DNA of 64,000 bases from Odontesthes bonariensis (Eukaryota; Chordata; Actinopteri; Atheriniformes; Atherinopsidae). A program made the position numbers and the translations under genes. The stretch covers positions 31,054,349-31,118,348 of the forward strand of contig NC_134522.1 of assembly GCF_027942865.1 (NCBI RefSeq), written 5' to 3'. This document shows, in pieces, positions 48,228 to 57,773 of this stretch. Each line of letters starts with the position of its first letter. Position 1 is the stretch's first letter. The notes beneath the pieces were generated by a model. That model was not told where the DNA came from and did no database searches. It saw only the letters and a program-made list of their open reading frames with translations.

Positions 48228-48229
48228 CA

Positions 48230-49690
48230 GCTGTTGGTGTCACATGGCAAACTGAGGAAATCACTGTCTTTATCTATCTGTAGGGGGAGCTCTAGACCTC
48301 TTTGTGCTCAAGGCAGGAGTCAAAATCAGACAATCTGTGAGTTAGATTACAAAAGCAAGCGATTGGGGAAACATTGAGTCTAGGAACACTGTAGGAAGCA
48401 TTAATAACTTGAATGTGATGTGGGCTGCCATGGATAGCCAGTGGAATTCAGTGAGCAGTGGAGTGGCATTTGCTATTTTGATGTTGACCAGGTTCTGTAC
48501 CATGTGTAGGTGTTTCCCTGTGCATGCTGAGACACCTGCTGGAGTAGAACTGCAACAGTCCAGGTGAGAGATGACCATGGGCTGTAAGCTGAGTGAAGCT
48601 GACACCCCACCCACGTGAAAAATTCAAGGATACAGATTGATCGGTTAGTGCTCCGTTTGTGCTGCTTTGGTTTCTGAGATATCAAAGATTATTTTTTAGG
48701 TCATCCAAAGGTCACCATCCCCCCATCTTGCTCCAAAACAAACCAGAGTGGTCTACTTTTTTAGTGCTCCGTTTGTGCTGCTTTCGTCTCCGAGTTACGT
48801 TTTACTTTCAGTTGATCACATGATTTCACCATATTGATCAGGGGGCAATGAATTTCATCTGCTGCAGGTTGTAGTCATTCTGTTTGGTTCCAGTAAGTTC
48901 TTTTCTCCAATTTAGTCAGATATGTTGCTAACGCAGGAGCACAAACGCCAGTTTTAACCGCACAAACCTGCTTTACTTTACCTGAAACCAGGATGAGATG
49001 CAAGGACATGAAGCAGACAATGAGGACCATCATTCTGTGTTCACCTCAGTTTGTTCCTACTTCTGTATCAATGAGTGCTTCTGCAGAAAACCAAGGTGGG
49101 TGGTGTTACTGCGCCCCCTAAAACAAGGCTCCTGATTGTTGGTGAGACCGTTGTTCTGTGTGATGTGTGGCAGCACCACACACCTCTGAGTCAGTGTCAG
49201 AGCTCAAAGACATGTCAGCTCATCAGAAGGAGCAGTGACGTGCAATATTAATGTTAACACATAAAGAAACTCTTCTTTATGTGTTACCATTAATATTGCA
49301 AGATTTAATCTGACAGGATCAAACATGAAACAGCAAATCTCTATAAACTTGAGCTCACTGGTGTAACAAAGAGGGTAAATTCCCACCTGGTTAAACATGA
49401 AGTGTTTCTTCTGCATGTGTATCCTCAGTAATACAGAGGTTTGCTGTGAGCTTGGTTTTTGTGGAGCTGTACACCTGTGCTCTGTGAGAAACTTTCTTGT
49501 AATGTGACATTAAATTCATGACTAATGCCAGCAGCATAAAGCTGTCTGTCCCTCCGCGGTGAGCTTTCTGTTGAGTCCTGCAGACTTTTATTCACATATG
49601 CACTAAGGTCTTAACGTGTGTCACAAAGTTTGACACGCAGGTATCCAGAACCCATATTTCTACTGAATAAATAATCAGATATTTAATCAA
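48230..49690. other. Intergenic, with one hairpin
   Basis: No gene is recognised. Two similar phrases TTAGTGCTCCGTTTGTGCTG occur at about 48646 and 48763. A perfect-looking hairpin at 49242-49299 is listed separately. Confidence 0.5.
49242..49299. repeat. 27-bp inverted repeat with 4-base loop
   Basis: Arms 49242-49268 and 49273-49299 are reverse complements with a single mismatch; the loop is ACTC. The arms are AT-rich (GCAATATTAATG... AACACATAAAGAA). It could form a cruciform or a long RNA hairpin. It lies between V segments of opposite orientation. Confidence 0.92.
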
Positions 49691-50117
49691 TTTTCTGAGA
49701 GAATGACAGAATGAACGCTGTCCACAGACTGTCTCAGCTTTGGAATAACAAGAGATGACAGACTGCGGCCATCACCGGTCACATTATAGGAGGTTTTGAA
49801 TGAATCTTCAACAGATAGAGAAGAATAGCGAGCATAACCAATCAGAGCCATATCAGTTTCCCCAGGAGACTGTTTGTACCACTGCATCATATTAAAATTG
49901 GTGTTTGAATGGCTGCAGTTTATCTGGATCTCTTCTCCATGTCCTCTGATCACAGCAGTGGGAGTCTGTTGAACGCTGTTTGGTGAGAGTTCTACAGGAT
50001 GAAAAAGAGAGCAAACAGATTTAGAGCAGAGAATAAGTTTTACCGAGGATGATTTGATTTAATGTTACCTGTTAAACAGAACGGCAGAGCTGCTAAATGT
50101 ACGAGGAGCCTGATCAT
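49691..50117 (-). pseudogene. TCR V segment pseudogene
   Basis: Leader exon 50117-50069 (MIRLLVHLAALPFCLT, then GTAAC donor). The V exon starts at 49991 after a TGTAG acceptor: QQTPTAVIRGHGEEIQINC, MMQWYKQSPGETDMALIGYA, then SLVIPKLRQSVDSVH. At the end the frame shifts, so the second conserved Cys is lost from the reading frame and a stop follows. No recognisable RSS follows. The leader and 5' part are intact, so decay began at the 3' end. Confidence 0.8.
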
Positions 50118-50440
50118 GATCCCAGAGCAGAGAAAAACAAAAGGATAATGAGAAGTTCAAACTGAACAGAGCTCCCTGGATGGAAAGGAGGAGGAGGGAT
50201 CAACACATGGGCGTCACATGTGATCAGTGGATCTGTGCAGCATCCTGCTGTGTGGGTTAACACAGGAAGAGGAGGCTTTAATGAGGAGATCTTTATTTAT
50301 TTGCTGCCATTAACTGTGCTCAGATGCAGGTGTCCTCTTCTTCTCTGTGTTTATGTGGTGAATTCAATTTACTGGATGATTTCTTTCACATTAAAACATT
50401 TAGAATGCTCTTTTCAGGAAATGTGTTTGACATAAAGAAC

Positions 50441-50453
50441 ATGTTGATTTGAC
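50441..50453. other. Left copy of 13-bp target duplication
   Basis: ATGTTGATTTGAC here and ATGTTTATTTGAC at 57463-57475 flank the composite Penelope element; they differ at one base. The two last bases overlap the element-like sequence. Confidence 0.7.
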
Positions 50454-50608
50454 TTGGGAAAGGAGGTCACTTGCGCTCTAGCCGTTTTGGTGCTCACAGT
50501 CTAGGACTGTAGTCAGTAGAGAGCAGGCTGGTCCACTTCAGAGAGACTGGGCCAAAGATGACTGGAGCACACAGGATACGTTTTACTGTTATTTTATTGT
50601 GCAAGCAT

Positions 50609-50645
50609 GACTAACGTTTCGACGCCGTGCGTCTTCATCAGAGTC
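50609..50645 (-). ncRNA. Hammerhead ribozyme motif, copy 1
   Basis: Minus-strand copy of the motif described at 53733-53769, with the same GACT, CTGATGA, stem II, GAAA and AGTC blocks. Confidence 0.6.
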
Positions 50646-50869
50646 AAACCATACTGGTATCAAAGCATAGAATATAAAGACATTATTCCCTCCTTCTTTT
50701 CACGCATTGGTTAGTAGTGAGGGGTGGGTCTCAAGCAATTGTCCAGTAAGGGCACTCATGAATAGGTAACTTCATCAATTGCAATTTCCATTGTGAATAA
50801 AAACCAAAACACCATGAACCAAAGTGAAAAAACATAATAAAATAAAATAAAAATATATACATGACAGAC

Positions 50870-52394
50870 TCAGAGAAAACTGGATAGGCATAGTTCCTCA
50901 TTTAGGCCATGTGGCTCAACAGTATTGAGGGTATAGATCCAAAATGCTTCCCTTTTTAATAGCATCTTGATTAGGTCCCCTCCTCTTTGGGGAGGTATGA
51001 TTTTTTCGATTCCCCAGAATTTCAAAGATGCGCATGAGCCGTGATTTGCCTGGATGTAGTGGCGCGCTATCGCATAATCCAAGTTTTTGTTGCGTATAGC
51101 AGCTTTGTGTTCAGCGATTCTCAACTTGAGAGGGCGTTTGGTTTGGCCCACATATAGTAGTCCACACGGGCATTTCAGAATGTAGACAACGTGTGTGGTG
51201 TTGCAATTAATGAAGTTGTTGATATTAAAGCGTTTGCCCGTGTGTGGATGAGAGAAGTGTTTTGTGTCGGAGGAGTTGGAGCAATGTGTACAGCGACCAC
51301 ATCTGTAGAACCCTAAAGGTGGAGTTGACAACCACGTCAGCTGTTTGGGGGTGGTGGTTGATGTCGTGTGTACTAGTCTGTCTCTTAAGGAACGAGAGCG
51401 CCTGAATGAGACTAGGGGGGGTTCAGCGCAGATGTCTTTTAAAGCAGGGTCAGACTGTAGGACATGCCAGTGTTTGTGCACGATGCTTTTTTCTTCCACA
51501 CCCAAATTGGAGAATTCGGTGGAAAAGCAGAGCCTTTGTGCAGAGGCGCGCTTCGTTTTTGACAGGAGGCTTGATCTGTCAGTTGTTCTAGCCCTCTGAT
51601 AGGCTGAGGCAATGTCATTCTCCGCATATCCGCGCTCACGGAAGCGGTGCGTCATTTTCCCTGCTTTCCTGTCAAACTCAGTTTCAGTAGTACAGTTTCT
51701 TTTTAGCCGTAGGAATTGTCCAATCGGGATATTTTTAAGCAGTCTTTGGGGGTGATGGCTATCAGCTCTAAGGAGCGTATTCCTGCTAAGAGGTTTTCTG
51801 TAGATGGTACTTTCGAGGTCTCCGTTGGCGGTTTTGAGAATCGTTAAGTCCAGGAAGTGAATCTTGTCGGCTGAATGTTCGCTGGTGAACCTAAGAAAGG
51901 GGGTAGTGCTATTGATGTAGTCCATGAAGTTGTTGAGTTGGATTTCATTACCTGTCCACAAGAACAGACAATCATCTATGTACCTTTTGAACAGAGGGAT
52001 GTAAGGCAGAAATATGTTGTTTTCAGAGTTAAAAATAAATCTCTCTTCCCACGGTCCCATTACCAAACAAGCATACGATGGTGCGAAGCAACTCCCCATA
52101 CTCACTCCCTGTTCCTGTAAATAATACGCTCCAGCATATTGGAAGTAATTTTTTGTCAAAATGATTTCAACCAGTGTCAAAAGGAATGAATTGGGGGGTA
52201 CCGTATTTGGGGATAGGGTGTTGAAGTAGTGTGAAAGAGCATCGATGCCAGCTGTGTGGGGAATGCAAGTGTATAGGCTCTGCACGTCAATGGTTACCAG
52301 TCTGTATTCATCCTGGCATTTAAACGAATCCAGAATTCGCAAGACATCGGTCGTGTCACCCAGGTAAGAAGGAAGTTCAGTTACATACTTTTTT
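50870..52394 (-). pseudogene. Penelope RT/GIY-YIG protein, inverted truncated copy
   Basis: An open minus-strand frame from the head-to-head junction to the stop at 50870 covers the reverse-transcriptase core and the complete C-terminal endonuclease (about 500 codons). It includes VTIDVQSLYTCIPHTAG, GVSMGSCFAPSYACLVMG, FKRYIDDCLFLW and LYVGQTKRPLKLRIAEH. The N-terminal third and the first gene are missing because of 5' truncation. There are no stops. Confidence 0.9.
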
Positions 52395-53508
52395 GTACAT
52401 AGATGATTGTCTGTTCTTGTGGACAGGTAATGAAATCCAACTCAACAACTTCATGGACTACATCAATAGCACTACCCCCTTTCTTAGGTTCACCAGCGAA
52501 CATTCAGCCGACAAGATTCACTTCCTGGACTTAACGATTCTCAAAACCGCCAACGAAGACCTCGAAAGTACCATCTACAGAAAACCTCTTAGCAGGAATA
52601 CGCTCCTTAGAGCTGATAGCCATCACCCCCAAAGACTGCTTAAAAACATCCCGATTGGACAATTCCTACGGCTAAAAAGAAACTGTACTACTGAAACTGA
52701 GTTTGACAGGAAAGCAGGGGAAATGACGCACCGCTTCCGTGAGCGCGGATATGCGGAGAATGACATTGCCTCAGCCTATCAGAGGGCTAGAACAACTGAC
52801 AGATCAAGCCTCCTGTCAAAAACGAAGCGCGCCTCTGCACAAAGGCTCTGCTTTTCCACCGAATTCTCCAATTTGGGTGGGGAAGTAAAAAGCATCGTGC
52901 ACAAACACTGGCATGTCCTACAGTCTGACCCTGCTTTAAAAGACATCTGCGCTGAACCCCCCCTAGTCTCATTCAGGCGCTCTCGTTCCTTAAGAGACAG
53001 ACTAGTACACACGACATCAACCACCACCCCCAAACAGCTGACGTGGTTGTCAACTCCACCTTTAGGGTTCTACAGATGTGGTCGCTGAACACATTGCTCC
53101 AACTCCTCCGACACAAAACACTTCTCTCATCCACACACGGGCAAACGCTTTAATATCAACAACTTCATTAATTGCAACACCACACACGTTGTCTACATTC
53201 TGAAATGCCCGTGTGGACTACTATATGTGGGCCAAACCAAACGCCCTCTCAAGTTGAGAATCGCTGAACACAAAGCTGCTATACGCAACAAAAACTTGGA
53301 TTATGCGATAGCGCGCCACTACATCCAGGCAAATCACGGCTCATGCGCATCTTTGAAATTCTGGGGAATCGAAAAAATCATACCTCCCCAAAGAGGAGGG
53401 GACCTAATCAAGATGCTATTAAAAAGGGAAGCATTTTGGATCTATACCCTCAATACTGTTGAGCCACATGGCCTAAATGAGGAACTATGCCTATCCAGTT
53501 TTCTCTGA
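52395..53508 (+). pseudogene. Penelope RT/GIY-YIG protein, direct truncated copy
   Basis: Begins in the reverse-transcriptase catalytic motif (YIDDCLFLW) and continues like the full copy, but a TGA at 53086-53088 replaces a Cys codon in the CGRC zinc-binding motif, separating it from the endonuclease frame (to 53508). 5' truncation plus the nonsense change make it inactive. It precedes the full copy as the upstream member of a tail-to-head tandem. Confidence 0.9.
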
Positions 53509-53732
53509 GTCTGTCATGTATATATTTTTATTTTATTTTATTATGTTTTTTCACTTTGGTTCATGGTGCTTTGGTTTTTATTCACAATGGAAATTGAAAT
53601 TGATGAAGTTACCTATTCATGAGTGCCCTTACTGGACAATTGCTTGAGACCCACCCCTCACTACTAACCAATGCGTGAAAAGAAGGAGGGAATAATGTCT
53701 TTATATTCTATGCTTTGATACCAGTATGGTTT

Positions 53733-53769
53733 GACTCTGATGAAGACGCACGGCGTCGAAACGTTAGTC
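53733..53769 (+). ncRNA. Hammerhead ribozyme motif, copy 2
   Basis: Order of elements: GACT, core CTGATGA (53737-53743), stem II GACGC/GCGTC with loop ACG, core GAAA (53758-53761), CGTT, AGTC. GACT and AGTC can pair as stem I, leaving an extremely short, self-complementary stem III. Minimal hammerheads of this kind are known from Penelope-like elements, placed in the pseudo-LTR as here, about 90 bases before the unit boundary. Confidence 0.65.
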
Positions 53770-53978
53770 ATGCTTGCACAATAAAATAACAGTAAAACGT
53801 ATCCTGTGTGCTCCAGTCATCTTTGGCCCAGTCTCTCTGAAGTGGACCAGCCTGCTCTCTACTGACTACAGTCCTAGACTGTGAGCACCAAAACGGCTAG
53901 AGCGCAAGTGACCTCCTTTCCCAAGTTGAACTCCGGAGACTACCGAGGACAAGCTCCTTCACGCTGCTGCTCGCGAAA

Positions 53979-54821
53979 ATGGATACCTTTGCAACAATCA
54001 ATGCAACTACAGAAAACAGATCTGAGACTCTGACATACACAGAAGAACAAGGTGCGGAGATAATACTACCGCACTCAATGTTCCAAGACATCATCAGAAC
54101 GCCAGAGCCGAATACGCTGTCTCTCACCAGAGAGTTAGAAGAACTCAAGAAAAGAGACATTAGGCTACTTTGGCATTCAATTACGCTCTCTGAATACTGG
54201 AGAGTGAAACGAATCCCTCGAGGGCTTCGAATGAAGAAAACGCCATCTTTTGGCCTAGACGACTCGGAATTTATGCAAAAGTGGGAAAAGATTCTGAACA
54301 AATGCTCCCTAGACCTGATGCTGTTGCTGATCGAGAAGACAAAAACAGAAAGGGAAAAGACATCTACTTCAATCCACCAAACGGAAATGCAGATGAAAGC
54401 ACAAACGGACGCGGACACCTTCACCACCATTTCCAACAAGATTAACGCATCCCTAAAAACATTCCAAGCGGAATTGCAAAACTACAAAATCAAGAAATAC
54501 GAAAGGGACACCAAGGACTACACTGATGGCCATGTTCATGACTGTAAAAAAGAAGGAAAGAAGACGTTCCGAAGACCGCGCGCCACGCGCCAACCAAACA
54601 AAGACCAACTCTCCACTTCCGCGAGCGAATGGGAGTCCCCGCACACGAGTGACGCAGAGACAAACCAGGACAGGAGATCTTTTTTGGCCAACGCCAAGCC
54701 CCCCCGTCAAAGAGGAAGAGGACGAGGAGGGGCTCGCGGGGCGGCAATAAGAGGGCCCCCACCAGAGCCATCCCGTCGCTCCCCACGCACCATGTACCAG
54801 TCTCAACATTACAGACCGTAA
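53979..54821 (+). CDS. Penelope element first ORF (280 aa, RGG-rich tail)
   Basis: Starts with ATG in GCGAAAATGG and has no stops. The N-terminus is acidic and Thr-rich, then a helical charged region (LTRELEELKKRDIRLLWHS; SEYWRVKRIPRGLRM), a long region likely to be coiled coil (MLLLIEKTKTEREKTSTS to INASLKTFQAELQ), and a basic tail with RQRGRGRGGARGAAIRG, an RGG-box-like RNA-binding segment. The IPRGLR phrase recurs in first ORFs of related fish and amphibian elements as I recall; no enzymatic domain is seen. It lies upstream of the RT frame and overlaps its open frame by about 170 bp in a frame that differs by -1. It probably binds the element RNA. Confidence 0.75.
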   Translation: MDTFATINATTENRSETLTYTEEQGAEIILPHSMFQDIIRTPEPNTLSLTRELEELKKRDIRLLWHSITLSEYWRVKRIPRGLRMKKTPSFGLDDSEFMQKWEKILNKCSLDLMLLLIEKTKTEREKTSTSIHQTEMQMKAQTDADTFTTISNKINASLKTFQAELQNYKIKKYERDTKDYTDGHVHDCKKEGKKTFRRPRATRQPNKDQLSTSASEWESPHTSDAETNQDRRSFLANAKPPRQRGRGRGGARGAAIRGPPPEPSRRSPRTMYQSQHYRP

Positions 54822-57109
54822 TCAACATCTCAGGACTAGAGATCAACGAAGCTGAGATTGAAGTATTGAGTAAGGGCTTATCATTTTGTCCCACCAACAC
54901 TATAAATCCCTTTAAACTCAAAGTGGACACATTTAAGTTTATTCGTTCACTGCACCTTAAGCACTTTTTCTCTAGTAAACCAAACGCACTAACAAACCCC
55001 ATTACAGTAATGCGCAATTCTGAGTCTGCGCCAGCAGCCATCACTAGAGAAGTTACACCATTCAGAGCAAAATCCACTTTTACACCTCACTCCAACCAGA
55101 ACCCCTCCATTATTGCCTATAGAAACCTAATTGAAAAGGACTTTTCCAAAATCTGCAACAAGACACAACGACAAAGAGGGAACTTGTCTGCTATGGAAAT
55201 AAAATGCCTTAATCAGTTGGAAAAGAGGGACGACATAATCATCAGGCCAGCCGACAAAGGAGGCTCCATAGTAGTAATGGCCAAAGAACAGTACAACAAA
55301 GGGATAATGTCACAGCTGAATGAAGCGACACATTACACACGACTTTCTGCGAATCCACTGGACCAGCACAAAAGCGCGATTGACCAACTAGTGGCAACAG
55401 CACACTCTAGGGGTTGGATTACGGAAAATGAAAAAGACTTTCTGACAGTGAAACACCCTATATGCCCGGTCTTCTATGGGCTACCCAAGATCCACAAGTC
55501 TCTGGAAAACCCCCCCTTAAGACCAATTGTTTCCAGCATTGGCTGTCTCACTGAACCACTCTCCCAATACTTGGACTTCTTCCTAAAAAAGTATGTAACT
55601 GAACTTCCTTCTTACCTGGGTGACACGACCGATGTTTTGCGAATTCTGGATTCGTTTAAATGCCAGGATGAATACAGACTGGTAACCATTGACGTGCAGA
55701 GCCTATACACTTGCATTCCCCACACAGCTGGCATCGATGCTCTTTCACACTACTTCAACACCCGATCCCCAAATACGGTACCCCCCAATTCATTCCTTTT
55801 GACACTGGTTGAAATCATTTTGACAAAAAATTACTTCCAATATGCTGGAGCGTATTATTTACAGGAACAGGGAGTGAGTATGGGGAGTTGCTTCGCACCA
55901 TCGTATGCTTGTTTGGTAATGGGACTGTGGGAAGAGAGATTTATTTTTAACTCTGAAAACAACATATTTCTGCCTTACATCCCTCTGTTCAAAAGGTACA
56001 TAGATGATTGTCTGTTCTTGTGGACAGGTAATGAAATCCAACTCAACAACTTCATGGACTACATCAATAGCACTACCCCCTTTCTTAGGTTCACCAGCGA
56101 ACATTCAGCCGACAAGATTCACTTCCTGGACTTAACGATTCTCAAAACCGCCAACGGAGACCTCGAAAGTACCATCTACAGAAAACCTCTTAGCAGGAAT
56201 ACGCTCCTTAGAGCTGATAGCCATCACCCCCAAAGACTGCTTAAAAACATCCCGATTGGACAATTCCTACGGCTAAAAAGAAACTGTACTACTGAAACTG
56301 AGTTTGACAGGAAAGCAGGGGAAATGACGCACCGCTTCCGTGAGCGCGGATATGCGGAAAATGACATTGCCTCAGCCTATCAGAGGGCTAGAACAACTGA
56401 CAGATCAAGCCTCCTGTCAAAAACGAAGCGCGCCTCTGCACAAAGGCTCTGCTTTTCCACCGAATTCTCCAATTTGGGTGGGGAAGTAAAAAGCATTGTG
56501 CACAAACACTGGCATGTCCTACAGTCTGACCCTGCTTTAAAAGACATCTGCGCTGAACCCCCCCTAGTCTCATTCAGGCGCTCTCGTTCCTTAAGAGACA
56601 GACTAGTACACACGACATCAACCACCACCCCCAAACAGCTGACGTGGTTGTTAACTCCACCTTTAGGGTTCTACAGATGTGGTCGCTGTACACATTGCTC
56701 CAACTCCTCCGACACAAAACACTTCTCTCATCCACACACGGGCAAACGCTTTAATATCAACAACTTCATTAATTGCAACACCACACACGTTGTCTACATT
56801 CTGAAATGCCCGTGTGGACTACTATATGTGGGCCAAACCAAACGCCCTCTCAAGTTGAGAATCGCTGAACACAAAGCTGCTATACGCAACAAAAACTTGG
56901 ATTATGTGATAGCGCGCCACTACATCCAGGCAAATCACGGCTCATGCGCATCTTTGAAATTCTGGGGAATCGAAAAAATCATACCTCCCCAAAGAGGAGG
57001 GGACCTAATCAAGATGCTATTAAAAAGGGAAGCATTTTGGATCTATACCCTCAATACTGTTGAGCCACATGGCCTAAATGAGGAACTATGCCTATCCAGT
57101 TTTCTCTGA
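54653..57109 (+). CDS. Penelope RT with C-terminal GIY-YIG endonuclease
   Basis: The frame is open from 54653 (after TGA at 54650-54652) to TGA at 57107-57109. There is no ATG before the conserved N-terminal region (SGLEINEAEIEVLSKG, then LSFCPTNTINPFKLKVDTF), so translation probably enters from the first ORF by frameshifting. Counting from 54866: motif A VTIDVQSLYTCI near residue 273; motif B GVSMGSCFAPSYA; catalytic YIDD at 378-381; FLDLTI after it; CGRCTHC at 605-611, a putative zinc-binding motif before the nuclease; then the GIY-YIG module (VVYILKCPCGLLYVGQTKR from about 642, with RIAEHK). The reverse transcriptase copies the RNA, and the GIY-YIG nuclease nicks the target. All catalytic motifs appear intact. 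The exact Penelope clade (Neptune/Poseidon type) is not decided here. Confidence 0.92.
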   Translation, partial: RRDKPGQEIFFGQRQAPPSKRKRTRRGSRGGNKRAPTRAIPSLPTHHVPVSTLQTVINISGLEINEAEIEVLSKGLSFCPTNTINPFKLKVDTFKFIRSLHLKHFFSSKPNALTNPITVMRNSESAPAAITREVTPFRAKSTFTPHSNQNPSIIAYRNLIEKDFSKICNKTQRQRGNLSAMEIKCLNQLEKRDDIIIRPADKGGSIVVMAKEQYNKGIMSQLNEATHYTRLSANPLDQHKSAIDQLVATAHSRGWITENEKDFLTVKHPICPVFYGLPKIHKSLENPPLRPIVSSIGCLTEPLSQYLDFFLKKYVTELPSYLGDTTDVLRILDSFKCQDEYRLVTIDVQSLYTCIPHTAGIDALSHYFNTRSPNTVPPNSFLLTLVEIILTKNYFQYAGAYYLQEQGVSMGSCFAPSYACLVMGLWEERFIFNSENNIFLPYIPLFKRYIDDCLFLWTGNEIQLNNFMDYINSTTPFLRFTSEHSADKIHFLDLTILKTANGDLESTIYRKPLSRNTLLRADSHHPQRLLKNIPIGQFLRLKRNCTTETEFDRKAGEMTHRFRERGYAENDIASAYQRARTTDRSSLLSKTKRASAQRLCFSTEFSNLGGEVKSIVHKHWHVLQSDPALKDICAEPPLVSFRRSRSLRDRLVHTTSTTTPKQLTWLLTPPLGFYRCGRCTHCSNSSDTKHFSHPHTGKRFNINNFINCNTTHVVYILKCPCGLLYVGQTKRPLKLRIAEHKAAIRNKNLDYVIARHYIQANHGSCASLKFWGIEKIIPPQRGGDLIKMLLKREAFWIYTLNTVEPHGLNEELCLSSFL
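54680..54686 (+). promoter_or_regulatory. Candidate -1 ribosomal frameshift site
   Basis: In the first ORF frame the bases read T TTT TTG, an X XXY YYZ slippery heptamer. Slipping back one base enters exactly the frame of the RT protein, which is open from 54653. GC-rich sequence with GCCCCCCC and later GAGGGGCTCGCGGGGCGGC follows within 15-70 bases and could form a stimulatory structure. Confidence 0.5.
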
Positions 57110-57333
57110 GTCTGTCATGTATATATTTTTATTTTATTTTATTATGTTTTTTCACTTTGGTTCATGGTGCTTTGGTTTTTATTCACAATGGAAATTGAAA
57201 TTGATGAAGTTACCTATTCATGAGTGCCCTTACTGGACAATTGCTTGAGACCCACCCCTCACTACTAACCAATGCGTGAAAAGAAGGAGGGAATAATGTC
57301 TTTATATTCTATGCTTTGATACCAGTATGGTTT

Positions 57334-57370
57334 GACTCTGATGAAGACGCACGGCGTCGAAACGTTAGTC
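57334..57370 (+). ncRNA. Hammerhead ribozyme motif, copy 3
   Basis: Identical to the motif at 53733-53769, located in the 3' region of the full-length Penelope unit. Confidence 0.65.
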
Positions 57371-57462
57371 ATGCTTGCACAATAAAATAACAGTAAAACG
57401 TATCCTGTGTGCTCCAGTCATCTTTGGCCCAGTCTCTCTGAAGTGGACCAGCCTGCTCTCTA

Positions 57463-57475
57463 ATGTTTATTTGAC
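57463..57475. other. Right copy of 13-bp target duplication
   Basis: ATGTTTATTTGAC follows directly after the last element base (CTGCTCTCTA) and matches 50441-50453 at 12 of 13 positions. Confidence 0.7.
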
Positions 57476-57734
57476 TCTTTAAACGTGATGTTGTGCATGC
57501 TTTCTGCCCTCCTATTCATTCATTGATAAGAACAGAAAACTAAACATTTTGGAAGAGAATTTTCTCCATTTCATCATTGGGGTGTTTAAAATAAAGATGA
57601 ATGCAGGAACTCAGCGAGTACCTGGTCACTGTTGATACCGGCTCCTCTGAAAGTTACTGCCACTAATATCATGTATTTGCAGACCACCTGAACAGACTGA
57701 CCCCTCCAGCAGCAACCAGGAGGTCCGATGGGAC

Positions 57735-57773
57735 CCATTTTGTTCAGTGTTCACATGTGTTTGGATCACTGTG
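57735..57773 (-). promoter_or_regulatory. Recombination signal sequence, 23-spacer
   Basis: On the minus strand: heptamer CACAGTG (57773-57767), 23 bases, nonamer ACAAAATGG (57743-57735). The nonamer is slightly off consensus. Confidence 0.88.

Larger units (their letters stand above)
50452..57462. mobile_element. Composite Penelope-like retroelement
   Basis: Three units of one Penelope-like element: an inverted, 5'-truncated copy (52394 down to 50452), a direct 5'-truncated copy (52395-53861), and a full-length copy (53862-57462) joined tail to head. The units differ by only a few bases, so insertion was recent. The head-to-head junction lies between 52394 and 52395. The left end carries 73 bases of the start of a following unit, showing that the inverted copy came from a tandem template. 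A 13-bp target duplication brackets the whole. The organisation agrees with the inverted/tandem partial copies and pseudo-LTRs known for Penelope-like elements. Confidence 0.88.

Noticed and set aside
51345-51639. Minor frames opposite the Penelope RT gene, recurring at 52779 and 56380
   Set aside because: They are antisense shadows of the conserved RT/endonuclease gene.
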